From positions 186,001 to 250,000 of the forward strand of contig NZ_JAZHRV010000001.1 in NCBI RefSeq assembly GCF_036924595.1: a stretch of DNA of 64,000 nucleotides, read 5' to 3'. This DNA comes from Bradyrhizobium algeriense. Its GTDB lineage: Bacteria > Pseudomonadota > Alphaproteobacteria > Rhizobiales > Xanthobacteraceae. The translations under genes were made by a program, and so were the position numbers. The notes beneath the pieces were generated by a model that saw nothing but the letters and a program-made list of their open reading frames with translations, made no database searches and was not told the DNA's origin. Shown here one piece after another: positions 7,883-16,335 of this stretch (within the stretch, counting starts at the first letter, position 1; every line of letters begins with the position of its first letter).

Positions 7883-9430
7883 ATGGTGAATCGATTTATG
7901 ACGGCGCGATCCACCGTGGCGATGCGGCGTTGGGGCTCCCCCGCCATTGTGACGCTCGCGGTGATGGCCGCGCTGACGGCGCTGACCGCCGACGCCGCGG
8001 CGAGACAGGCGCGCCCCAAGCCTCCCACCGAGGCGGCGGCGCCGCGCGATGCAGGCGAGCCGATCATGGCGATCGTGTCGATCAAGACCCAGCAGGTCAC
8101 TATCTACGACGCCGACGGCTGGATCCTGCGCGCGCCGGTGTCGACCGGCACCACGGGACGCGAGACGCCCGCCGGCGTGTTCGCCATCCTCGAGAAGAAC
8201 AAGGACCACCGCTCGAGCCTCTATGACGATGCCGAGATGCCGAACATGCAGCGCATCACCTGGAACGGCATCGCGCTGCACGGCGGACCGCTGCCCGGAT
8301 ATGCGGCCTCGCACGGCTGCGTGCGGATGCCCTTTGGCTTCGCCGAGAAGCTGTTCGACAAGACGCGGATCGGGATGCGGGTAATCGTCTCGCCTGATAA
8401 CGCCGAGCCGGTCGAGTTCTCCCATCCGGCGCTGTTGGTGCCGAAGGCGGAGGCCATCGCGGCCGCGCCGGCCAGGGCCGAGGCGCTCCTCCGCGAGGCG
8501 GCCGAGGCAGCCAGGATGGCCGACGAGGCGAAGAAAGCCGCAGCGTCGGCAGCGCGCGAGACGGCGTCGCTGTCGGCGGCGTTACGCAAGCTGCAGGGGC
8601 TCAAGACCCGCGCCGACGCCGAGCTCACCTACGCCGACAAGGCGCTCGCCGCCGCCAAGACGGACGAGGCCACGGCGCGGGCCGAGGACCTCAAGCAAAA
8701 GGCCGCCGCCAAGGCCGCCGAACTGGGGAACCAGCTCGACACCGCCAAGGCCGATACGAAATCGAAGCTCGACGCGGCCGCCGTCGCAAAGGAAGCCGCC
8801 AAGACGGCGCAGACACGGAAGGCCGACACCGCCAAAGCCGCGAGCGAGACGAAGCTCGCGGTCGAGCCGGTCTCGATCTACATCAGCCGCGCGACGCAGA
8901 AGCTCTACGTGCGCCGCCCCACGCATAAGCCGGCACCTGACGGCGGCGGCATCGTGTTCGATGCGACGATTGAGGTTCCGGTCACGATCCGCAATCCCGA
9001 AAGACCGATCGGCACGCATGTGTTCACGGCGGTGGCGCGCAGCGAGGCGGGCCTGCGCTGGACCGCGGTCACGATCGACGACGGCGACAACGCCAAGGCC
9101 GCGCTCGACCGCATTACCATCCCGCAGGATGTGCTCGATCGCATCGCGCCGACCGCGTTGCCGCGATCCTCGATCATCATCTCGGACGAGCCGCTGAGCA
9201 GCGAGACCAACTATCGCACCGAGTTCGTCGCGGTGCTGAGCACCGAGCCGCAGGGCGGCTTTATAACGCGCCGGCCGACGGCCGATGTCCTTGTTGCGAG
9301 CGACGACTTCCAGGGCGACAACGGTTTCGGCTTCTTCAATTTCCCGCGCGATCCGGTCCCCCAAACCGGCAACACGCGCCGCCGCGGCGGCGGCCAGTAC
9401 TATCGTCCGATGCAACCGGGCTGGTGGTAA
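7883..9430 (+). CDS. L,D-transpeptidase with a second, Cys-less YkuD-like region
   Basis: Exported cell-wall enzyme expected to form 3-3 peptidoglycan cross-links or attach proteins to peptidoglycan. The 515-residue protein has a signal segment near 20–40, then a YkuD domain with IALHGG and SHGCVRM; C146 is the nucleophile. An Ala/Lys-rich coiled coil (about 190–330) follows. A second region (about 332–460, starting PVSIYISRATQKLYV) resembles the first strands of YkuD and the RPIGTHVFTA motif but has no SHGC. It ends with a Gly/Arg-rich tail. The repeat suggests an active domain paired with a binding domain. ATG 7898 is an alternative start. Confidence 0.85.
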   Translation: MVNRFMTARSTVAMRRWGSPAIVTLAVMAALTALTADAAARQARPKPPTEAAAPRDAGEPIMAIVSIKTQQVTIYDADGWILRAPVSTGTTGRETPAGVFAILEKNKDHRSSLYDDAEMPNMQRITWNGIALHGGPLPGYAASHGCVRMPFGFAEKLFDKTRIGMRVIVSPDNAEPVEFSHPALLVPKAEAIAAAPARAEALLREAAEAARMADEAKKAAASAARETASLSAALRKLQGLKTRADAELTYADKALAAAKTDEATARAEDLKQKAAAKAAELGNQLDTAKADTKSKLDAAAVAKEAAKTAQTRKADTAKAASETKLAVEPVSIYISRATQKLYVRRPTHKPAPDGGGIVFDATIEVPVTIRNPERPIGTHVFTAVARSEAGLRWTAVTIDDGDNAKAALDRITIPQDVLDRIAPTALPRSSIIISDEPLSSETNYRTEFVAVLSTEPQGGFITRRPTADVLVASDDFQGDNGFGFFNFPRDPVPQTGNTRRRGGGQYYRPMQPGWW

Positions 9431-9565
9431 GACGCGGCACGTCGCGCGTAGGGAAGGCGGGGGCCCATAACCACGGGGCGTTGTTGTAGCGAAGGCAATT
9501 GGTCCCGGCACTTCACGGGCAGGCCGCGGCGTATAGCCCCTGCTTTCGAAGGGGCGACGAGGAGG

Positions 9566-12520
9566 TTAACTCGCCGCTTCCAGCCGCTCTTCGGTCAATA
9601 GCCGCATCGCGGCATCCGCATCCATCGGCTCGCCGAAAGCAAAGCCCTGCGCGTATTCGCAGCCCAATTGATAGAGCTCGACTGCATCCGAATCCGTCTC
9701 CGCGCCTTCCGCCACCACGTCCATGCCGAGGTCGTGCGCCAGCGCGATGATCGATTTCAGGATCACGGGGCGCGTACCGCGGCTGGTGGTGCGCACGAAG
9801 GACTGGTCGATCTTGATGGTGTCGAACGGAAAACGCTGCAGATAGGCCAGCGAGGAATGGCCGGTGCCGAAATCGTCGAGCGACAGCCCGGTGCCGAGCT
9901 CGCGGATGCGCGTCAGCATCTGCGCCGCGTGCTCCGGGTTCTCCATGACAAGCGATTCCGTCAGTTCGAGCTTGAGCGTGCCACGCGCCACCGACGAGCG
10001 TGACAGCACGGTGCGGATATCGTGGATCAGATCGTGGCGCAGCAACTGCCGGGAGGAGACGTTGACGGAGGCAAAGATCGGTTCGCGCGAGCGCATCGCG
10101 CGCTGCCACACCGAAAGCTGCCGCGCGGTCTGGTCGAGCACGAACATGCCGAGATCGACGATCAGGCCGATTTCCTCGGCAATCGTGATGAATTCCGACG
10201 GCGACATCCGGCCGAGCTTGGGGTGGTCCCAGCGTGCCAGCGCCTCGAAGCCGGCGATCGAGCGGTCTTCCAGCCGCACGATCGGCTGGTAGAGAATGGT
10301 GATTTCCTGCCGCTCGATGGCGCGGCGCAGTTCGCTTTCCAGCGTCAGGCGGTCGGTCTTGCGGGCGCGCATCGCCGGCTTGTAGACGTCGATGCGATCG
10401 CCGCCGATGCGCTTGGAGTGATACATCGCAAGCTCGGCGTCCTTGATGATCTCCTCCGACAATTGCGTCTGCGGGTCCGACAGCGCGAGCCCGATGGAGG
10501 CGGTCAGGAAGATCTCGCGGTCGTTGAAGGCGATCGGCGCGCGGATGGTCTTGCGGATGGTTTCGGCAAACGCGGTGATGCGCGCCGGGTCCTGTTCCGA
10601 CAACAGGATCAGGCCGAACTGGTCGCCGGCCAGCCGCGCCAGCGTGTCCTGCGGTTTCAGGATGCGCGTCAGCCGCCGCGCCAGCGTCAAGAGGATGGAG
10701 TCGCCGACCGCAATGCCGACGGAATCATTGACCTGCTTGAAACGGTCGAGGTCGATCACCATCAGCGTCGGCCGCAGGTTAGGCATGCTCTTGGCAAAAT
10801 TGGCGACCGCGCCGAGGCGGTCCATGAACAATTTGCGGTTCGGAAGACCCGTGAGGTTGTCATGCACGGAGTCGTGGAGCATGCGCTCTTCGGCGTTCTT
10901 GATGTCGGTGACGTCGGTGAGCGTTCCGACCACGCGCGAGACCTCGCCGTCGGAGCCGACCACCGGGCGCGCCTTCAGCGCGAACCACATGAAATGGCCG
11001 TCGGGCGTGCGCAGGCGGAAATCCTGTACCAGCCGGCCGCGGCGCTGGTCGAGCACGCTGTCCAGCGCTGCGCGAAAGCGATCCTGGTCGAGCGGGTGCA
11101 GCACCTCGAGCCATTTTGCGGCGGGACCTTCCAGCGTGCCGCGTTTCAGCCCGAGCAGGCTTTCAGTTTCGGGACTCGTGAACACCTTATCGGCCGAGAC
11201 GTCCCAGTCCCAGATCAGGTCGCCGGAGCCGGTCAGCGCCAGCGCGCGGCGCTCGATGTCTGAGACGATGCCGGTGGTCGCGCCGCCGCCGGCGAACGCG
11301 TGCTGCATGACCGTAAATCCGATCAGCATCACGATCAGCACGAGGCCGCCGAGCAAAGCCGGGCCCACGATGTCGTTGGTGACCGAGCCCCCCACGGTCA
11401 TGCCGGCCGCGATCACCCAGACCACCAGCAGGAACCAGGTCGGAATCAACAGCACCGCGCGGTCGAAACCATGCGTCGAGAGATAGACGATCAGCGTGAA
11501 GCCGGCGAAGGCGATCAGCACCAGCGAGATCCGCGCAATGCCGGAAGCGACCGCCGGATCGAACAGCGCCAGCGCCACCAGTGAGCCGAGGAAGGCCAGC
11601 CAGCCGACGGTGATGTGGGAATAGCGCACATGCCAGCGGCTGAGATTGAGATAGGCGAACAGGAACACGAGCAGCGTCGCCGCCAGGATCGCTTCGCCCG
11701 CCGCGCGCCAGACGCGCTCGGCGTTGTTCGACATGTCGAGCACCTTGCCCCAGAAGCCGAAATCGACGCCGATATAGACCAGCACCGCCCACGCCAGCGC
11801 GGCGGCGGCGGGGAACATGATGCTGCCCTTGACCACGAACAGAATGGTGAGAACGAGGGCCAGGAGGCCGGAGATGCCGATTACGATGCCCTGGTAGAGC
11901 GTGAACGAGTTCACCTTGTCCTTGTAGGCGTCGGGTTCCCACAGATAGAGCTGCGGCAGCTTGTCGGTGCGCAATTCCGCCACGAAGGTGACGACGGCGC
12001 CGGGATCGAGCGTGATGCGGAAGATGTCGGCGGTCGCGCTTTCCTGCCGCTCGGGACGATCGCCGACCGACGGCGTGATGGTCGCGATGCGCGACAGGCC
12101 GAGATCGGGCCACAGCAGGCCGGACGACACGATGCGATAGTGCGGGGCGACGATCAGGCGGTCGAGCTGGTCGTCGGTGTTGTTGGCAAGCGCGAACACC
12201 ACCCAGTTCTGCCCGCCTTCGCGGGCGCGCACCTCGATGCGGCGGACGATACCGTCGGTTCCCGGCGCCGTCGAAACCTGGATGCGGTCGGTTTCGCTGC
12301 GCTGATGGTCGAGGACGGCGGTGAGATCGATGGCAGGCGCGTCGCTGCGGACGCTGACAGCGTCAATGGCGTGCGCCGGAGGCGCCGCCGCAACAATCAT
12401 GAGGCCCAGCGCAAGCAGCGCCAGGCACCTGATCAGACGCAATGTCAGTACTCCGCGACCAACGATTCTCCCGGCCCAGCGAACGGGTCGGCGTAGCCGC
12501 GATAAATGACATGAAAGCAA
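9566..12520 (-). CDS. Membrane PAS–GGDEF–EAL protein, probably a c-di-GMP phosphodiesterase
   Basis: A 984-residue regulator. A signal or first membrane segment (about 28–52) is followed by a periplasmic domain with a jelly-roll look, then about seven membrane helices (about 205–405), the 7TMR-DISM layout. A PAS domain lies near 425–550, GGDEF near 560–715 and EAL near 735–975. The GGDEF signature is AGDQF (about 630–634), which should not support cyclase activity. The EAL domain keeps FEALAR (about 757), SLDDFGTG (about 881) and the late VAEGAE, so hydrolysis of c-di-GMP is likely, perhaps with GTP sensed by the dead GGDEF. Transcribed alone. Confidence 0.9.
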   Translation of the reverse strand: MLSCHLSRLRRPVRWAGRIVGRGVLTLRLIRCLALLALGLMIVAAAPPAHAIDAVSVRSDAPAIDLTAVLDHQRSETDRIQVSTAPGTDGIVRRIEVRAREGGQNWVVFALANNTDDQLDRLIVAPHYRIVSSGLLWPDLGLSRIATITPSVGDRPERQESATADIFRITLDPGAVVTFVAELRTDKLPQLYLWEPDAYKDKVNSFTLYQGIVIGISGLLALVLTILFVVKGSIMFPAAAALAWAVLVYIGVDFGFWGKVLDMSNNAERVWRAAGEAILAATLLVFLFAYLNLSRWHVRYSHITVGWLAFLGSLVALALFDPAVASGIARISLVLIAFAGFTLIVYLSTHGFDRAVLLIPTWFLLVVWVIAAGMTVGGSVTNDIVGPALLGGLVLIVMLIGFTVMQHAFAGGGATTGIVSDIERRALALTGSGDLIWDWDVSADKVFTSPETESLLGLKRGTLEGPAAKWLEVLHPLDQDRFRAALDSVLDQRRGRLVQDFRLRTPDGHFMWFALKARPVVGSDGEVSRVVGTLTDVTDIKNAEERMLHDSVHDNLTGLPNRKLFMDRLGAVANFAKSMPNLRPTLMVIDLDRFKQVNDSVGIAVGDSILLTLARRLTRILKPQDTLARLAGDQFGLILLSEQDPARITAFAETIRKTIRAPIAFNDREIFLTASIGLALSDPQTQLSEEIIKDAELAMYHSKRIGGDRIDVYKPAMRARKTDRLTLESELRRAIERQEITILYQPIVRLEDRSIAGFEALARWDHPKLGRMSPSEFITIAEEIGLIVDLGMFVLDQTARQLSVWQRAMRSREPIFASVNVSSRQLLRHDLIHDIRTVLSRSSVARGTLKLELTESLVMENPEHAAQMLTRIRELGTGLSLDDFGTGHSSLAYLQRFPFDTIKIDQSFVRTTSRGTRPVILKSIIALAHDLGMDVVAEGAETDSDAVELYQLGCEYAQGFAFGEPMDADAAMRLLTEERLEAAS

Positions 12521-12562
12521 ATCGAATCAAAGGGTTTCCACCTTGACTCCGCACGCGATCGG

Positions 12563-13561
12563 TCAAACCGCCAACACAATTTTGCCAATATGTGCGCTGG
12601 TCTCCATCCGCCGGTGCGCATCGGCGGCTTTTTCCAGCGGGAATGAGCTGTCCATCAGCGGTTTTACCCGTCCTTCGCGCAATAGTGGCATCACCTTGGC
12701 TTCGATTGCCGCGACCATCGCGGCCTTATCCGCATTAGTACGGGGGCGCAGCGTGGAGCCGGTATGGGTCAGCCGCTTCACCATCACCTTGGCAATGTTG
12801 ACGGTGACCTTGGGTCCGTTGAGGGTTGCGATCTGCACAATTCGGCCATCGATCGCGGCGGCATCATAATTACGATCGACATAGTCGCCGGCGACCATGT
12901 CGAGGATCAGGTTGGCGCCCGCATTGTTGGTCTCCGCCTTGACCACGGCGACGAAGTCCTCGGTCTTGTAGTTGATCGCGCGGTCAGCGCCGAGTTTCAG
13001 GCAGGCGTCGATCTTGTCCTGCGAGCCGACGGTCACGATCACTTTCGAGCCGAACGCTTTCGCTAGCTGGATCGCCATGGTGCCGATGCCGGATGAGCCG
13101 CCGTGGATCAGCAAGGTTTCTCCCGGCTTCAGCGCGCCGCGCTCGAACACATTGTGCCAGACCGTCATCAGCGTTTCCGGGAGCGCGCCGGCTTCCTGGA
13201 TCGTGAGCGACGGCGGCACCGCCATCGCCTGCGCGTCTTGCGCGATGCAATATTGAGCGTAGCCGCCGCCCGCCACCAGCGACATCACCTTGTCGCCGAG
13301 CTTGTGCTTGGCCGCGCCTTCGCCGAGGGCGACCACTTCGCCGGCGATTTCAAGGCCGGGCAGGTCGCTGGCGCCGGGCGGCGGCGGGTAGGCGCCGGAA
13401 CGCTGGGCAACGTCGGGACGGTTGACGCCGGCGGCCATCACCTTGACCAGGATTTCGCCCGGACCGGGCAGGGGCACGGCGCGGGTTTCGGGCAACAGCA
13501 CCTCGGGGCCGCCGGGCTTGCTGATGCTGACGACGGTCATTTGCGCGGGCAGCTTTTCCAT
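12563..13561 (-). CDS. NAD(P)H:quinone oxidoreductase, medium-chain (QOR/PIG3 type)
   Basis: A 332-residue cytosolic enzyme of the zinc-free medium-chain dehydrogenase family, expected to reduce quinones with NADPH. The N-terminal GroES-like fold includes GVNRPDVAQRSGAYPPPPG, typical of PIG3-like proteins. The Rossmann motif is HGGSSGIGTMAIQLAKAFG at about 143–161, with no structural-zinc cysteine cluster. Length matches the family. It ends 42 bp from the EAL gene start and is divergent from the DUF1192 gene. Confidence 0.9.
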   Translation of the reverse strand: MEKLPAQMTVVSISKPGGPEVLLPETRAVPLPGPGEILVKVMAAGVNRPDVAQRSGAYPPPPGASDLPGLEIAGEVVALGEGAAKHKLGDKVMSLVAGGGYAQYCIAQDAQAMAVPPSLTIQEAGALPETLMTVWHNVFERGALKPGETLLIHGGSSGIGTMAIQLAKAFGSKVIVTVGSQDKIDACLKLGADRAINYKTEDFVAVVKAETNNAGANLILDMVAGDYVDRNYDAAAIDGRIVQIATLNGPKVTVNIAKVMVKRLTHTGSTLRPRTNADKAAMVAAIEAKVMPLLREGRVKPLMDSSFPLEKAADAHRRMETSAHIGKIVLAV

Positions 13562-13664
13562 GATTTGTCCTTGCGAAAGGCTGAGAATTGAGGCGGCCCC
13601 TGATTAGCCAGCCCGGCCCCGGCTGGCAACCGCTCCAGGGACCGCCGAGCACAAGGAGAAACGC

Positions 13665-13856
13665 ATGGCGATCGAGGATGACGACAAGCCGCGGAAGAAA
13701 ATCACCCACGAGATCGGCCAGGATCTGTCGCTGCTGTCGGTCGAGGAATTGACCGAACGGATCGCGCTGATGAATTCGGAGATCGAACGGCTGCAAGAAG
13801 CCGTCACGAAAAAGCGCGCGTCAAAGGATGCGGCGAACAGTTTTTTCAAGACGTAG
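13665..13856 (+). CDS. DUF1192 family small protein
   Basis: A 63-residue charged protein, with ITHEIGQDLSLLSVEELTERI and a short coiled coil (EIERLQEAVTKK). This is the DUF1192 pattern found across Rhizobiales; its role is not known. An AAGGAG site lies shortly before the ATG. It is divergent from the quinone oxidoreductase and upstream of the candidate small RNA and the rcdA-like gene. Confidence 0.85.
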   Translation: MAIEDDDKPRKKITHEIGQDLSLLSVEELTERIALMNSEIERLQEAVTKKRASKDAANSFFKT

Positions 13857-13883
13857 GATTTCTAGAACTCGATCTCTCACCAC

Positions 13884-13925
13884 GTCGTCCCCTGCGAAAG
13901 CACTAGTGCGTTCGCAGGGACGACC
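13884..13925. repeat. Palindromic intergenic repeat
   Basis: CGTCCCCTGCGAA and TTCGCAGGGACGAC flank a short centre (AGCACTAGTGCG), giving a near-perfect hairpin just after the DUF1192 gene. It may serve as that gene's terminator. The arm is similar in kind to the other palindromic elements in the window. Confidence 0.6.
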
Positions 13926-13995
13926 AGCAGTTGGAGTCAACATCAAACTCGGCCAATGGCCGACATGGCAAATAATCCCTAAAGAAAATCGTTCG

Positions 13996-14010
13996 TTTAC
14001 GGTCCGTTAA
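13996..14010. promoter_or_regulatory. Putative CtrA box
   Basis: TTTA-CGGTCCG-TTAA fits the CtrA consensus TTAA-N7-TTAA with one mismatch. It sits where the −35 region would be if a −10-like CTTTAT at 14019–14024 is used, about 20–35 bases upstream of the candidate small RNA. The link to cell-cycle control is strengthened by the downstream rcdA-like gene, but binding is only inferred. Confidence 0.45.
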
Positions 14011-14030
14011 GCTTTCTCCTTTATGACTGG

Positions 14031-14128
14031 CATCGTCCTCGTTTGGACACCGAGTGGCTCCTGTCCACTCTGTTTGACGCCTCCCTGTTATCAACTTCAA
14101 AAGCCGCCGGAAACGGCGGCTCTTTTTT
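14031..14128 (+). ncRNA. Candidate trans-acting small RNA with anti-Shine–Dalgarno loop
   Basis: No ORF explains this stretch. A 6-bp perfect stem (GAGTGG 14052–14057 with CCACTC 14065–14070) displays the loop CTCCTGT, complementary to a Shine–Dalgarno sequence. Further C/U-rich motifs occur (TCCTC near 14036, CCTCCC at 14080–14084). The 3' end is a strong terminator: GCCGCCG, GAAA tetraloop, CGGCGGC, then a T-run ending at 14128. A start near 14031 gives about 98 nt. The layout is like alphaproteobacterial riboregulators such as EcpR1, but homology was not tested. It could also be an attenuated leader of the rcdA-like gene. Confidence 0.5.
14103..14128 (+). terminator. Rho-independent terminator
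   Basis: GCCGCCG (14103–14109), GAAA loop, CGGCGGC (14114–14120), then TCTTTTTT. A seven-bp GC stem with a stable tetraloop and a T-tract, not placed after any coding gene. It ends the candidate small RNA. Confidence 0.85.
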
Positions 14129-14279
14129 GTGCGCAACGCGGCTATTTTGTGCCCCCATACGCTGGAAACCATAAATCCGGTTGCCGCTGGACTCTCGATC
14201 TCGCCCGAGCAATGATTTGTTCATCATAAGCCGGTGGTTCACAGCCGGTGGGGCAAGTAGTGGCGTGAGGGCGTTAACC

Positions 14280-14792
14280 ATGGCGGACCGTTCGCAAAGC
14301 GAATCCGCGCTCGTTCTGTTCAGCGAGCGGCTCACCAATTCCGCGGCGTTCGGAACCCTGTTCCGGGAAGGCATGGATCTGGTCGAGGAAACCGCTGCCT
14401 ATCTCGACGGCGACGGCCGTAATGAGGCCAAGGCGCTCGAACGCTCCGTCAGCCTCACTTACGCAACCGAAAGCATGCGCCTCACCACCCGCCTGATGCA
14501 GCTCGCGTCCTGGCTGTTGCTGCATCGCGCGGTCAAGGAAGGCGAGATGACGCTGACCCAGGCCAATCGGGAAAAGACCAAGGTCAAACTCACGGCTGCC
14601 GATCCCGGCACTGAGGAGATGATCGCAAAGCTGCCGCAGCAATTGCAGGATCTGATTGCGCGCTCGATGAGCCTGCAAACGCGGGTCCGCCGCCTCGACA
14701 CCTCGATCCACGCGCCCGTCGCTGAACGGGCCCCGATCGGCAATCCGCTGGTGCCGCAGCTCAACCGCCTGAAAGCGGCGTTCGAGCAGTAA
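14280..14792 (+). CDS. rcdA: DUF1465 / RcdA-like protein (regulator of CtrA degradation family)
   Basis: A 170-residue helical protein of the DUF1465 family, which includes Caulobacter RcdA, an adaptor that helps ClpXP degrade CtrA at the cell pole. Visible family features are the LFSERLTNSAAFGTLFREGMDLVEE start, the LERSVSLTYATESMRLTTRLMQLASWLL core and a Pro-rich disordered tail. ATG 14280 is chosen because GAGG at 14267–14270 precedes it. TTAACCAT, a CtrA half-site, overlaps the start codon. Function in this organism is inferred from the family. Confidence 0.75.
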   Translation: MADRSQSESALVLFSERLTNSAAFGTLFREGMDLVEETAAYLDGDGRNEAKALERSVSLTYATESMRLTTRLMQLASWLLLHRAVKEGEMTLTQANREKTKVKLTAADPGTEEMIAKLPQQLQDLIARSMSLQTRVRRLDTSIHAPVAERAPIGNPLVPQLNRLKAAFEQ

Positions 14793-14817
14793 TTCTCTCC
14801 GTCGTCATTGCTGTCGA

Positions 14818-15774
14818 TGTTCACTAATTCGCTGATTGGATCGCGGTGGCCTTGGTAGCGGCGAAGGCCTTGGGAGTTTGCCCTGCCAAGGCCTGATGGG
14901 GCCTGTGGTTGTTGTAGTAGATCAGGTACTCGAACAGTTCGTTGGCGAAGTGGTCGAGATTGTCGAAGGTGGCGCCCTCGATGACGTCCTCATCGAGCGT
15001 GCGCCAGAAGCGTTCGACCTTGCCGTTGGTCTGCGGCCGATAGGGCCTGGTGTAGCGGTGTTTGATGCCGAGCTCGAGCAGCATGGCCTCGAACGGATGC
15101 TCGTCCGGCTTGGTGCGGGCGGCGAACTCGGCGCCGGCAGCGCCTTCTTGGAGGTCAGGACCTCGGCCCAGGCCAGCCGCGAGCAACTGTCGATCAGGCT
15201 GACGATGTAGGCCGTGGCCGGGGGTGGCGCGAGAAACATATCGCGCGGCAATTGATGCAGATCGACGTGGCCGAGCTCTCCGAGCTTGTCCTTGATAATG
15301 CGGCGTTTCTCCTCGCGCATCGCCGGCGTGCGGCGGTTCAGCCCATAGCGTGTCAGCACCCGATAGATGGTCGAGGGCGAGGGTATCGTGTCGCGCCGCT
15401 CGCGCAAGACGGCATGGATCTCGTAGCGGTTCATACCCTTCTGCCGGCATGCAACGATCTCCGCCTCGATGCCCTCTGGCTCGCGCCGTTCCCGCCATTT
15501 GGGTCCACGGCGGCGCGGCAACAAATCTGCCTCATCGCCGCTCTGCAGATAGCGGTTGTAATACTTGCGGAACGTCTGCGAGCAGGTTCCGTGGTGGCGG
15601 TAGAAATCCCCAACCCGCTTGAACAGCTTCGACCGGCCCGCCTTTACCGCCTCGTACTCCGGGATCAGGAACCGCCACTTCTGCAGGTAATTGCGTTCAA
15701 TCGTCCGGTCATAGCTGTTATCGCGCATTGGATCGTCCTCCAGAGGAGCGATCCAATCAGCGAATTAGTGAACA
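14818..15774 (-). mobile_element. Defective IS481-type insertion sequence
   Basis: A 957-bp element bounded by perfect 27-bp inverted repeats (14818–14844 and 15748–15774, beginning TGTTCACTAATTCGC). It holds one damaged transposase gene. No target-site duplication is obvious (left flank CTGTCGA, right flank TGCACAG). The right flank is one arm of a palindromic repeat, so the element seems to have landed in or beside such a repeat between the rcdA-like gene and rpmE. Confidence 0.85.
14824..15728 (-). pseudogene. IS481-type transposase, internally deleted and frameshifted
   Basis: The N-terminal part (from 15728) has the helix-turn-helix region (HGTCSQTFRKYYNRYLQSG) and the start of the DDE core (GHVDLHQLP, first Asp; YIVSLIDSCSRLAWAEVLTSKKALP). 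The reading then jumps frame near 15135–15150 to AEFAARTKPDEHPFE...RPYRPQTNGKVERFWRTL, which carries the last catalytic Glu. The stretch that should join them, including the TDNG motif with the second Asp, is missing. This is a deletion plus frameshift, not a programmed frameshift, so no active transposase can form. Confidence 0.85.
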
Positions 15775-15781
15775 TGCACAG

Positions 15782-15853
15782 CTGCGAGCCAAGCGAAGCA
15801 ATCCATAGCGCCGCAAGTGGAGGGCTGGATTGCTTCGCTGCGCTCGCAATGAC
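15782..15853. repeat. Palindromic intergenic repeat
   Basis: GCGAGCCAAGCGAAGCAATCC and GGATTGCTTCGCTGCGCTCGC are inverted arms around a short centre. It lies between the IS481-type element and the rpmE terminator. A TCGTCATTG scrap left of the IS (14803–14811) may be the lost end of the same repeat. Confidence 0.7.
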
Positions 15854-15865
15854 GGTGAGAGACAA

Positions 15866-15895
15866 AAAAACGCCCCAGTAAACCGGGGCGTTTTT
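15866..15895 (-). terminator. Terminator of rpmE
   Basis: AAAAACGCCCC and GGGGCGTTTTT are inverted arms around an 8-base loop. Read leftward this is a GC stem followed by a T-run, 33 bp after the rpmE stop. The symmetric A/T flanks could also stop transcription from the other side. Confidence 0.85.
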
Positions 15896-15928
15896 GCATG
15901 TCTGAGGCGAGGAGGGGTCCGAAAACCC

Positions 15929-16156
15929 TCAGTCCTTCTTGAGGAAGCCCGAAAACTTCTTCTGGAAGCGCGACACACGGCCGCCCCGGTCGAGGAGCTG
16001 CTGCGAGCCGCCGGTCCAGGCCGGATGCGACTTGGGATCGATATCGAGGTTCAGCTTGTCGCCTTCCTTGCCCCAGGTGGAGCGGGTCTGGTACTCGGTC
16101 CCGTCGGTCATCACGACCGTAATCGTATGATAATTCGGATGAATTTCGGCTTTCAT
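15929..16156 (-). CDS. rpmE: 50S ribosomal protein L31
   Basis: A 75-residue large-subunit ribosomal protein. It begins [10 protein letters not shown] and contains [26 protein letters not shown] and [11 protein letters not shown], all L31 landmarks. It has no cysteines, so it is the zinc-free (C-minus) form. ATG 16156 is the conserved start; an upstream in-frame ATG at 16246 would add an unrelated leader. It is divergent from the ABC exporter; the 179 bp between them should hold both promoters. Confidence 0.95.
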   Translation of the reverse strand: MKAEIHPNYHTITVVMTDGTEYQTRSTWGKEGDKLNLDIDPKSHPAWTGGSQQLLDRGGRVSRFQKKFSGFLKKD

Positions 16157-16335
16157 GGCATATCCTTCGGCGCGCCGGCGCCCGTCGCAAAAGTCAGGGG
16201 ATACGGGATTTGGCGGCTCTATAACGTAAGCCGCCCGCCAAAACAAGCTACGTGTAAGCCCCGATTGGGAATCTCCCGGATTTGCCAGAGGGGGCTGCGA
16301 GGCCTATCTGGGGGCGGCAAAACCGGTCGGATTTC

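Noticed and set aside
14824..15728. Programmed frameshift in the IS481-type transposase
   Set aside because: The junction lacks about 20–30 residues including the TDNG motif, so it is a deletion with frameshift and not a slippery-site fusion.
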